From assembly GCF_002080395.1 (NCBI RefSeq), contig NZ_CP020478.1:1314886-1378885 (forward strand): a DNA stretch of 64,000 nucleotides, given 5' to 3'. This document shows, one piece after another, positions 55,674-64,000 of this stretch (position 1 is its first letter; each line of letters opens with the position of its first letter). The position numbers were made by a program, and so were the translations under genes. The notes beneath the pieces are model-generated. The model ran no database searches. It was not told where the DNA came from and was given only the letters and a program-made list of their open reading frames with translations. The stretch comes from Campylobacter helveticus. Its GTDB lineage: Bacteria; Campylobacterota; Campylobacteria; Campylobacterales; Campylobacteraceae.

Positions 55674-56473
55674 TGAAACAAATGCACAAAAAAGAAACAA
55701 TCCACTTTAACGACACAGAGCTTAATGAATTTATTAAAATCATTAACGAGCTTTGTGGTATGGATATGCAAGATAAAAAGGCTGTTTTATCACTAAAACT
55801 TCCTAGTTTTCTTCACTCTACAAATATTAAAAATTTTGCTGAATTTTTAGCAAAAATAAAGGTCAATAAAAATCTAAGACAAGAAACTTTAGATTTTGTA
55901 ACCATAGGGGAAACATATTTTCACAGGGAATTAACTCAACTTAAAGATATTGTTTTTTATATCAAAAGTTTAGATAAAAGAACAAGTATTTTAAGTGTGC
56001 CTTGCAGTAGTGGGGAGGAAGTTTATTCTATGGCTATGCTTGGAGCGCAACACTGCATTAAGGATATGTATATTGTCGGTGTAGATATTAATTCCAAAGT
56101 GATAGAAAAAGCAAAGCTTGGAAAATATCAAGGCAGAACTTTACAAAATTTAAGCGAACACGAAAAAAGGAAATTTTTCAAAGAAGAAGACGGCGTTTAT
56201 ACGATTAATAAAAATGAATTGTGTCCCTGCAAATTTAACCTTTGCAATGTGTTTGATAATAGCTTTATGACGCTTGGGAAATTTGATATTATTATGTCAA
56301 GAAATATGATAATTTATTTTGATTACGACTCCAAACTAAAGCTTTTAGAACGCTTTGCAAATCTTTTAAATGATGGTGGTAGGCTTTATGTGGGGAGTGC
56401 TGATTTAATCCCAGAAAATATCTATTTTAAAAAAGTCTTTTCTACTCGTGGGACTTATTATGAAAAAATTTAG
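55673..56473 (+). CDS. cheR: Chemoreceptor methyltransferase CheR
   Basis: SAM-dependent methylation of glutamates on chemoreceptors. 266 residues with an N-terminal helical part, 'FVTIGETYFHREL', SAM motif 'ILSVPCSSGEEVYSMAML', 'VGVDINSKVIEKAKLGKYQG' and 'DIIMSRNMIIYFD' (the R-N motif). Pairs with cheB for adaptation. Starts on the last base of the cheB stop codon. Confidence 0.95.
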   Translation: MKQMHKKETIHFNDTELNEFIKIINELCGMDMQDKKAVLSLKLPSFLHSTNIKNFAEFLAKIKVNKNLRQETLDFVTIGETYFHRELTQLKDIVFYIKSLDKRTSILSVPCSSGEEVYSMAMLGAQHCIKDMYIVGVDINSKVIEKAKLGKYQGRTLQNLSEHEKRKFFKEEDGVYTINKNELCPCKFNLCNVFDNSFMTLGKFDIIMSRNMIIYFDYDSKLKLLERFANLLNDGGRLYVGSADLIPENIYFKKVFSTRGTYYEKI

Positions 56474-56586
56474 AGTTTAAATTTGTTTCAAAAAGTTACA
56501 TTGATAAATTTGAAGTTACGAAATTAAGCTTTCTTTGCAAGGAAAAACACTAAAATTTCTTAATTTATTATTTTGAAGGAAGAAAT

Positions 56587-58111
<1,525 letters not shown>

Positions 58112-58112
58112 T

Positions 58113-58865
58113 ATGAATGAAAGTGTAGGCTTTGTAGCTTGGTTAAGGGAGTTTTTTAACTCCCTTGGACTTTATGATGAGGAAAGCGTAAGTCCCTTTG
58201 CCTTATGGAAATTTCTAGATACCCTAGAACAATCGCAAACCTTTATAGATGGCTTTGTCTATACGCTACAAATTAGTATTTTAGCCTTATTTATCGCTGT
58301 AGTCTTTGGCACTATAGGCGGTGTGATGGCAACGAGCAAAATAGTCGCGCTTAGAGCTTACACTCGAATTTATGTCGAAATTTTTCAAAATACTCCCTTA
58401 GTTATACAAATTTTCTTTTTGTATTATGGTTTGCCACACTTAGGAATTAATTTAGACATTTTTACCATAGGTGTTTTAGGCATAGGTGCTTATCACGGTG
58501 CGTATGTGAGTGAAGTCGTAAGAAGTGGAATTTTAGCCGTGCCAAAAGGACAATTTGAAGCCTCTGCTTCGCAAGGTTTTACTTACACCCAACAAATGCG
58601 TTACATCATAGTTCCGCAGACTATAAAAATTATCCTACCCCCTATGAGCAATCAAATGATAAATCTTATCAAAAACACTTCCGTGCTTTTGATTGTTGGT
58701 GGAGTGGAACTTATGAGCACAGCAGATAGCTATGCCGCAGACTATGGAAATTACGCTCCTGCTTATATTTTCGCTGCGTTTTTGTATTTTATCGTATGCT
58801 ATCCTTTGGCGTATTTTGCAAAATTTTATGAAGAAAAGCTTAAAAAAGCTCATCTAGCGAGGTAA
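58113..58865 (+). CDS. PEB1 system amino acid ABC permease
   Basis: 250 residues with about five helices and the EAA loop 'PKGQFEASASQGFTYTQQMR' before 'VPQTIKIILPPMSNQMINLI'. Begins two bases after peb1A. Together with the next permease it forms the heterodimeric channel for aspartate/glutamate. In C. jejuni the equivalent is Cj0920c by memory. Confidence 0.93.
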   Translation: MNESVGFVAWLREFFNSLGLYDEESVSPFALWKFLDTLEQSQTFIDGFVYTLQISILALFIAVVFGTIGGVMATSKIVALRAYTRIYVEIFQNTPLVIQIFFLYYGLPHLGINLDIFTIGVLGIGAYHGAYVSEVVRSGILAVPKGQFEASASQGFTYTQQMRYIIVPQTIKIILPPMSNQMINLIKNTSVLLIVGGVELMSTADSYAADYGNYAPAYIFAAFLYFIVCYPLAYFAKFYEEKLKKAHLAR

Positions 58866-58868
58866 AAA

Positions 58869-59528
58869 ATGAATGAAGTTTTTAATGCTCAAAATGTAAA
58901 TTTTTTACTACAAGGCTTAACTCTCACACTTAAAATTGCCTTTGCGACTTGTGTGATTTCTATACTTTTTGGCACTTTTTTAGCTATCACAAAAAATTAT
59001 GGCGATCGTTTTAGTCGCTTTTTGGCAAGTGCCTATATTGACATTTTTAGAAATACCCCTCTTTTACTTTGGATGCTTGCAGCCTGTTTTGTTTTGCCCG
59101 TATTTTTTGGACAATTTCCTCAAGCCTTTTGGGGGACCATAGGCTTTTCACTCTACACAAGCTCCGTTATGGCTGAGATTATCCGTGGGGGCTTAAATTC
59201 TATACCAAAAGGGCAGTTTGAAGCGGCTTATTCTCAAGGATTTGGTAAATTTTTCACACTTTTTTATATCATCTTACCTCAAACCTTTAGAAGAGTTGTC
59301 CCCTCAATGCTCTCGCAAATTATCACAACCATTAAGGATACAGCTTATTTAGCTGGACTTGGTATAGCAGAGCTAACCTACAAATCCAAAACCATCTTAG
59401 CTAATCTTAAGAGCTTTGAAGAAATTCTAGCAGTCATTGGCTTTGTGGCAGGAATTTATTTTATCATTTGTTTTTCCCTATCTATGCTTGTGCGTTACTA
59501 TGCGAAAAAAACTGCTTATGCCCATTAA
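58869..59528 (+). CDS. PEB1 system amino acid ABC permease, second
   Basis: 219 residues, about five helices, with the EAA loop 'PKGQFEAAYSQGFGKFFTLF' and 'ILPQTFRRVVPSMLSQIITT'. Shorter N-terminus than its partner. It is the last gene of the transporter unit and is followed by a terminator that begins at its stop codon. Confidence 0.93.
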   Translation: MNEVFNAQNVNFLLQGLTLTLKIAFATCVISILFGTFLAITKNYGDRFSRFLASAYIDIFRNTPLLLWMLAACFVLPVFFGQFPQAFWGTIGFSLYTSSVMAEIIRGGLNSIPKGQFEAAYSQGFGKFFTLFYIILPQTFRRVVPSMLSQIITTIKDTAYLAGLGIAELTYKSKTILANLKSFEEILAVIGFVAGIYFIICFSLSMLVRYYAKKTAYAH

Positions 59529-59545
59529 ATTTTATGGGCTTTTTA
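59520..59545 (+). terminator. Terminator after PEB1 transporter
   Basis: GCCCAT (59520-59525) and ATGGGC (59534-59539) form a 6-bp stem with an AT-rich loop, followed by TTTTTAG. The left arm overlaps the permease stop region. Confidence 0.7.
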
Positions 59546-59566
59546 GCTAAATTTTAAACTTATTAA

Positions 59567-59574
59567 TATAAAAT
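59567..59574 (+). promoter_or_regulatory. Candidate prs promoter -10
   Basis: TATAAAAT about 32 bases upstream of the prs ATG, just after the preceding terminator. Confidence 0.45.
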
Positions 59575-59605
59575 TAATACTCAAATATCTAAAACAAGGT
59601 TAATT

Positions 59606-60535
59606 ATGCGTGGTTATAAAATTTTTTCAGGTTCGGCTAATTTGGAATTTGCAAAACAAATTTCTAAATATCTATCTCTACCTTTAAGTAATGCGGGTGT
59701 AAAGCGTTTTAGCGATGGTGAAATTAGTGTGCAAATCGATGAAAGTGTGCGTGGAAAAGATGTTTTCATCATACAAAGCACCTGTGCACCTGCTAATGAT
59801 AATTTAATGGAGCTTCTCATCTTAACAGATGCCTTGCGTCGCTCAAGTGCAAATTCTATCACGGCTATCATTCCTTACTTTGGCTATGCAAGACAAGATA
59901 GAAAGGCAAATCCTAGAGTGCCTATCAGTGCCAAGTTGGTTGCAGATTTAATCGAAGCTGCTGGTATCGATAGGGTTGCGACAATTGATTTACACGCTGG
60001 ACAAATTCAAGGTTTTTTCAATATCCCCGTTGATAATCTCTATGGAAGTATTGTTTTTAACGATTATATCAAATCCAAACATTTTGAAAATGCCATAGTT
60101 GGAAGCCCTGACATAGGGGGGATTGCAAGAGCTAGAAGTGTGGCTAAAAAACTAGGACTTGACATCATCATCGTTGATAAAAGAAGAGAAAGAGCAAATG
60201 AAAGTGAAGTGGTGAATATCATAGGTGATGTTAATGGTAAAGATGTTGTTTTAGTCGATGATATTATTGATACAGCTGGCACCATAGTAAAAGCAGCAAA
60301 AGCCCTCAAGGAAAAAGGGGCAAAATCTGTTATGGCGTGTTGCACTCACGCCGTTTTAAGCGGTGAAGCTTATGAAAGGATTGCTAAGGGTGATTTAGAT
60401 GAGCTTGTCATCACAGATACAATTCCGCTAAAAAAAGAACACGAAAAAATTAAAGTTTTAAGTGTAGCTCCAATTTTTGCAGAGGTTATACGCCGTGTTT
60501 ATCATAATGAAAGCGTAAATTCTTTATTTATTTAA
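59606..60535 (+). CDS. prs: Ribose-phosphate pyrophosphokinase
   Basis: Makes PRPP from ribose-5-phosphate and ATP. 309 residues: 'KIFSGSANLEFAKQISKYL', 'KRFSDGEISVQIDESVRGKD', 'IPYFGYARQDRKANPR' (flexible loop), 'IDLHAGQIQGFF' and the PRPP loop 'VVLVDDIIDTAGTI'. nadE follows with one base between stop and start. Confidence 0.98.
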   Translation: MRGYKIFSGSANLEFAKQISKYLSLPLSNAGVKRFSDGEISVQIDESVRGKDVFIIQSTCAPANDNLMELLILTDALRRSSANSITAIIPYFGYARQDRKANPRVPISAKLVADLIEAAGIDRVATIDLHAGQIQGFFNIPVDNLYGSIVFNDYIKSKHFENAIVGSPDIGGIARARSVAKKLGLDIIIVDKRRERANESEVVNIIGDVNGKDVVLVDDIIDTAGTIVKAAKALKEKGAKSVMACCTHAVLSGEAYERIAKGDLDELVITDTIPLKKEHEKIKVLSVAPIFAEVIRRVYHNESVNSLFI

Positions 60536-60536
60536 G

Positions 60537-61289
60537 ATGGATTGCGAAAAAATTCTATTTAAAATTCAGCATTTTATACAAGAAAAGATTGCAAATTCTA
60601 ATGCAAATGGCGTTATTTTGGGACTTAGCGGAGGAATTGACTCCGCCTTAGTGGCAACTTTATGCAAAAAGGCATTAAAAGATGGGACATTTGCTCTTTT
60701 AATGCCAACAAAACATTCCAGTAAAACAAACTTGCAAGACGCTCTAAAACTTTGTGAAACGCTTAATTTAAATTATAAAATCATAAACATAGACGACATT
60801 TTACAAGCCTTTTTAAAAGAATTTGAGGGGGCTGATAAAATTCGCACAGGCAACTGCACCGCAAGAATTAGAATGAATTTGCTCTATGATTATTCCGCCC
60901 TTAAAAATTATCTTGTCGTTGGCACTTCAAATAAAAGCGAATTGATGTTAGGATATGGCACTATTTATGGAGATTTAGCTTATGCTTTCAATCCCATAGG
61001 AGGACTTTACAAGAGTGAAATTTACACCCTTGCAAAATATCTTAATTTAGATGAAGTTTTTTTAAAAAAAGTCCCATCGGCTGATTTATGGGAAAATCAA
61101 AGCGATGAAGAAGACTTAGGATTTTCTTACGCCCTAATCGATGAGGGCTTAAAAGCTCTAGAAAAAAACGATGAAGCAACAATAGCCAAACTCAACCCAG
61201 ACCTCATCTTAATGCTACAACAACGCATTAAGAAAAATGCTTTTAAAAGAGAAATGCCTCAAATTTTACGCTTAGATGAGTTTTTATGA
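60537..61289 (+). CDS. nadE: NH3-dependent NAD synthetase
   Basis: Amidates deamido-NAD to NAD. 250 residues with PP-loop 'ILGLSGGIDSALVATL', 'RTGNCTARIRMNLLYDYSA' and 'LVVGTSNKSELMLGYGT' as in NadE. No glutaminase domain, so ammonia is the donor. Start codon is the ATG two bases after the prs stop; its stop overlaps lpxK. Confidence 0.97.
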   Translation: MDCEKILFKIQHFIQEKIANSNANGVILGLSGGIDSALVATLCKKALKDGTFALLMPTKHSSKTNLQDALKLCETLNLNYKIINIDDILQAFLKEFEGADKIRTGNCTARIRMNLLYDYSALKNYLVVGTSNKSELMLGYGTIYGDLAYAFNPIGGLYKSEIYTLAKYLNLDEVFLKKVPSADLWENQSDEEDLGFSYALIDEGLKALEKNDEATIAKLNPDLILMLQQRIKKNAFKREMPQILRLDEFL

Positions 61290-62197
61290 CTTGGCTTGAG
61301 CGTTATTTTTTTAACCCATCTTTTTTTCAAAAATGCCTAGCTTTCGCACTTCTACCCTTAAGTTTTCTCTATACTCTTGTAGCGATTTTAAACACAAAAT
61401 TACGCTCTAAAATCGATTTTAAAGTGCCAATCATTAGCGTAGGAAATTTAAGCTTTGGTGGCAATGGAAAAACTCCACTTTGTAAAGCGATTTCAAGAGA
61501 ATTTGAAGGTGTTTTTGTCGTGCTTAGAGGCTACAAAAGACAAAGCAAAGGCTTAATCCTTGTCAAGCATCAAAATCAAATTCTTTGCGAAGTGGATAAA
61601 AGTGGCGATGAAGCTATGGAATACGCGTTTTGCAAAAGTGTAGAGGGCGTGATAGTAAGCGAAGATAGGATTAAGGGCATAAAGGAAGCGTTAAAACTTG
61701 GAGCAAAGCTTATTTTGCTTGATGATGCTTTTTCTAAATTTCACATTAAAAAATTTGACATCTTACTCGAGGGCAAACCTCTTCCTTATTTTAATTTCAC
61801 TCTACCAAGTGGGGCTTACAGACTGCCGCTTTATTTTAAAAAAAAAGCCGATTTTATCGCTAAAGAGGGAGAAGATTTTTATCGCCACTCTTTTGTAAAA
61901 GAAAATGTTAAAGCTATCTTAGTTACAGCAATCGCCAAACCATACCGCCTCAACGAACATTTTGATAAAGTAAGGGCTTGCTATTTTTTTAACGACCATT
62001 ATAGCTTTAAAAAAGAAGAACTTGAAAATTTACTCAAAAAACATCATTGCCATACTTTAATGCTAACTTTTAAAGACTATGTAAAAATAAAAAATTTTGG
62101 TTTTAAGTGTGAAATTATAGAACTAAATGTAGAATTAAGCGAAAAATTTAAAAAACTTTTAAAAGCTTATGTGAGGAGTTTTGATGCACTTAGTTGA
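61286..62197 (+). CDS. lpxK: Tetraacyldisaccharide 4'-kinase
   Basis: Phosphorylates the lipid A disaccharide at 4'. 303 residues with an N-terminal membrane anchor (about residues 15-35), 'IISVGNLSFGGNGKTPLCKA' (variant Walker A), 'VLRGYKRQSKGL', 'DEAMEYAF', 'LILLDDAFSKFHIKK' and C-terminal 'FFNDHYSF' motifs. It completes the lipid A set with lpxB and lpxH seen elsewhere in the window. An A9 run at 61838-61846 encodes three lysines. Confidence 0.95.
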   Translation: MTWLERYFFNPSFFQKCLAFALLPLSFLYTLVAILNTKLRSKIDFKVPIISVGNLSFGGNGKTPLCKAISREFEGVFVVLRGYKRQSKGLILVKHQNQILCEVDKSGDEAMEYAFCKSVEGVIVSEDRIKGIKEALKLGAKLILLDDAFSKFHIKKFDILLEGKPLPYFNFTLPSGAYRLPLYFKKKADFIAKEGEDFYRHSFVKENVKAILVTAIAKPYRLNEHFDKVRACYFFNDHYSFKKEELENLLKKHHCHTLMLTFKDYVKIKNFGFKCEIIELNVELSEKFKKLLKAYVRSFDALS

Positions 62198-63578
62198 AAG
62201 TCAAAATGCGAATTTTAGCGTGGATTTTAAAGAAGCTTTAATCAATCCCAACACCCCACAAGGTGGGCTTTACACCCCTGCTTTTTTGCCTAAATTTGAC
62301 GGCTACGCTTGTAAGAATTTATCGTATAAAGAATTTGCATTAGAACTTATCAAAAGTTTTAAATTTGGTTACGAAGAGACATTTAAAAAAGCTCTAAAAA
62401 GCTATGATAAATTTGATGATAAAAATTGCCCCATTGTTTTACAAAAAATCAATGAAAAACTTTATATCAACGAGCTTTATCACGGACCAACAAGAGCCTT
62501 TAAAGATATGGCTTTGCAGCCTTTTGGAGTGCTTCTTAGTGAATTTTGCAAAGATAAAAAAATCTTAATTCTTTGTGCAACAAGTGGCGACACAGGACCT
62601 GCGACCTTAAAAAGCTTTGAAAATAACCCAAACATTAAAGTTGCTTGTATGTATCCTAAAAATGGCACAAGTTTAGTTCAAGCCTTGCAAATGAGAACAA
62701 TGAAAGCTGAAAATTTAAGGGTTTTTGCCATTAATGGAGATTTTGACGAAGCACAAAAAACACTTAAAAATTTACTCTCAAAAGAAGATTTTAAAAATAA
62801 ACTTAAAAATTATGAACTTTGTGCGGCAAATTCTGTCAATTTTGGACGCATTTTGTTTCAAATCATTTACCACTACTACGCCGCTGTTCAAATTGGTAAA
62901 AAGCTTGATATAATCGTGCCTAGTGGAAATTTTGGTAATGCTTTAGGAGCTTATTTTGCAAAGAAAATGGGTGCTAAAATTGATAAAATTAAAATCGCTT
63001 CTAATGAAAACAAAATTTTAAGCGAATTTTTTAACGAAGGCGTGTATGATTTAAGAGATAAAAAGCTTATAAAGACAATTTCTCCAGCTATGGATATATT
63101 AATTTCTTCCAATGTTGAACGCTTACTTTTTGATAAATTTAAAGACAAAAGAACCAAAGAATTAATTCATCAACTCAAAAATCAAAAATATTTTAAACTC
63201 AATCAAAACGAGCTTGAAAGCTTAAGGGAAGATTTTGAGGCGGATTATTGCACAGATGAAGAATGTGTCAAATTTATCAAAAACTCAAAAATCCTCATCG
63301 ACCCACATACGGCAACCTGTTTTAAACTTTTCAATGAAAACAAAATACAAATCATAAGCTCAACTGCCGAATGGAGCAAATTCACTCCAAGTATGATGAA
63401 AGCACTTTTTCAAAAAGAATGTATCAACGAAAAAGAAGATATCAAACGCATCGCTAAGGAATTTAAAGTGGAGTTAAAACCAGAAATTTTGGAACTTTTT
63501 GACAAGCAAGACGAAAGTGTTGAAAGTATTGAAAGTGAAGAAGTGGAAAATAAAATTTTAGAATGGATAAATCAATGA
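62184..63578 (+). CDS. thrC: Threonine synthase
   Basis: PLP enzyme converting O-phosphohomoserine to threonine. ATG at 62184 with GAGGAG upstream gives 464 residues. Motifs: 'LYHGPTRAFKDMALQPFG' (PLP lysine), 'ILCATSGDTGPATLKSFEN', 'VPSGNFGNALGAYFAKKMG' and 'SSTAEWSKFTP'. Proteobacterial-type enzyme. Overlaps lpxK upstream by 14 bases and kdsB downstream by ATGA. Confidence 0.96.
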   Translation: MHLVESQNANFSVDFKEALINPNTPQGGLYTPAFLPKFDGYACKNLSYKEFALELIKSFKFGYEETFKKALKSYDKFDDKNCPIVLQKINEKLYINELYHGPTRAFKDMALQPFGVLLSEFCKDKKILILCATSGDTGPATLKSFENNPNIKVACMYPKNGTSLVQALQMRTMKAENLRVFAINGDFDEAQKTLKNLLSKEDFKNKLKNYELCAANSVNFGRILFQIIYHYYAAVQIGKKLDIIVPSGNFGNALGAYFAKKMGAKIDKIKIASNENKILSEFFNEGVYDLRDKKLIKTISPAMDILISSNVERLLFDKFKDKRTKELIHQLKNQKYFKLNQNELESLREDFEADYCTDEECVKFIKNSKILIDPHTATCFKLFNENKIQIISSTAEWSKFTPSMMKALFQKECINEKEDIKRIAKEFKVELKPEILELFDKQDESVESIESEEVENKILEWINQ

Positions 63579-64000
63579 TAATCATACCAGCAAGATTAAA
63601 ATCAACGCGTTTTGAAGAAAAAATTCTCTGCGATATCAAGGGTGTACCTATGTTTATCGCTACAGCAAAAAAGGCTACTTTGGTTGATGAAGTGTGTATA
63701 GCCGTTGATGATGAAAAAGTGCTTGAGATAGCAAAAAATCAGGGCTTTAAAGCTGTTTTAACGAGCAAAACACACGAAAGTGGAACGGATAGAATCAACG
63801 AAACTTGTCAAATTTTAAAGCTAAAAGACGAAGAAATCATCATCAATGTCCAAGCAGATGAGCCTTTCATTGAAGTAGAAAATTTATTTCGTTTTAAAAA
63901 ATTTAGCGAAAAATGTTTAGACAAAGAAGCTTTTATGGCAAGTTGTTTTAAAAAAATCAACCCAGAGCAAGCAAAAGATGCGAATTTGGTCAAGGTTTTA
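63575..64000 (+). CDS. kdsB: CMP-KDO synthetase, 5' part
   Basis: First 142 codons, cut by the right edge of the window. Starts 'MIIIPARLKSTRFEEKIL' with the nucleotidyltransferase loop PARxxSTR, then 'GVPMFIATA', 'TSKTHESGTDRINE' and 'IINVQADEPFIE', the KdsB signatures. Activates KDO for LOS core assembly, matching the neighbouring lpxK. ATG overlaps the thrC stop (ATGA). Confidence 0.95.
   Translation, partial: MIIIPARLKSTRFEEKILCDIKGVPMFIATAKKATLVDEVCIAVDDEKVLEIAKNQGFKAVLTSKTHESGTDRINETCQILKLKDEEIIINVQADEPFIEVENLFRFKKFSEKCLDKEAFMASCFKKINPEQAKDANLVKVL

Noticed and set aside
61838-61846. A9 run in lpxK as a possible phase-variation switch
   Set aside because: Frame is intact (three AAA lysine codons) and A-runs of 8-9 are common in this AT-rich genome; no special support.

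Overview
The window is a dense, AT-rich, mostly housekeeping segment from a thermophilic-type Campylobacter (Campylobacterota). I infer this from the gene content: PEB1 aspartate/glutamate transporter, CheA with a fused receiver domain plus CheV, a CheB without a receiver, DcuB, PycB, PckA and LpxH/LpxB. Many gene pairs overlap by a few bases, TTG and GTG starts are frequent, and promoters mostly show a TAnAAT-type -10 with no clear -35. Several blocks follow gene order I remember from C. jejuni (secA-lolA, rsmH/ppiD/ftsA, cheVAW-serB, greA-lpxB, pycB-pckA-argH, uvrB to priA, hrcA-grpE-dnaK, cheBR-pebC-peb1A-prs, nadE-lpxK-thrC-kdsB). They are joined in a different overall order, so the species is probably not C. 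jejuni itself. No rRNA, tRNA, insertion sequence, prophage or CRISPR array was found.

Layout. 1-419: 5' part of a DUF262 protein running off the left edge. 458-7925: secA, lolA, a periplasmic protein, a PIF1/RecD-like helicase, an NlpC/P60 lipoprotein and a D-amino acid transaminase. 8003-13407: cell-division block (membrane protein, FtsL-like protein, rsmH, PpiD-like foldase, ftsA). 13408-13841: the only long gene-free stretch. 13842-21230: a four-gene sulfite-respiration-type locus. 21272-32376: twelve minus-strand genes from lpxB down to lysA, including the chemotaxis core. 32508-34554: two membrane proteins and a frameshifted BamE-like lipoprotein gene. 34698-44170: surE, tcdA, a Na+ symporter, anaplerotic carbon metabolism (pycB, pckA), argH, a HIT protein and dcuB. 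44219-46164: a phase-variable LTA-synthase-like gene. 46215-51676: uvrB, a ZapB/ZapA-like pair, a pseudopilin, priA and aat. 51857-55029: hrcA-grpE-dnaK with a complex heat-shock promoter. 55119-64000: cheB-cheR, the PEB1 transporter, prs, nadE, lpxK, thrC and the start of kdsB.

The most interesting part is 13842-21230. It encodes an octahaem MccA-type sulfite reductase with seven CXXCH motifs plus one CX17CH. Next comes a rhodanese-like/hexahaem/cytochrome b fusion that could pass quinol electrons to it, then a thioredoxin-like lipoprotein and a private CcsBA-type haem lyase. The electron-transfer partner is not the MccB/C/D set I recall from Wolinella succinogenes. The locus directly follows ftsA, where ftsZ would be expected.

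Two other signals stand out. A 13-G tract splits the LTA-synthase-like gene into two frames (OFF here; 11 or 14 Gs would restore it). Upstream of hrcA, a near-consensus sigma-70 promoter lies between a HAIR-like inverted repeat (HspR type) and a CIRCE-like repeat (HrcA type).
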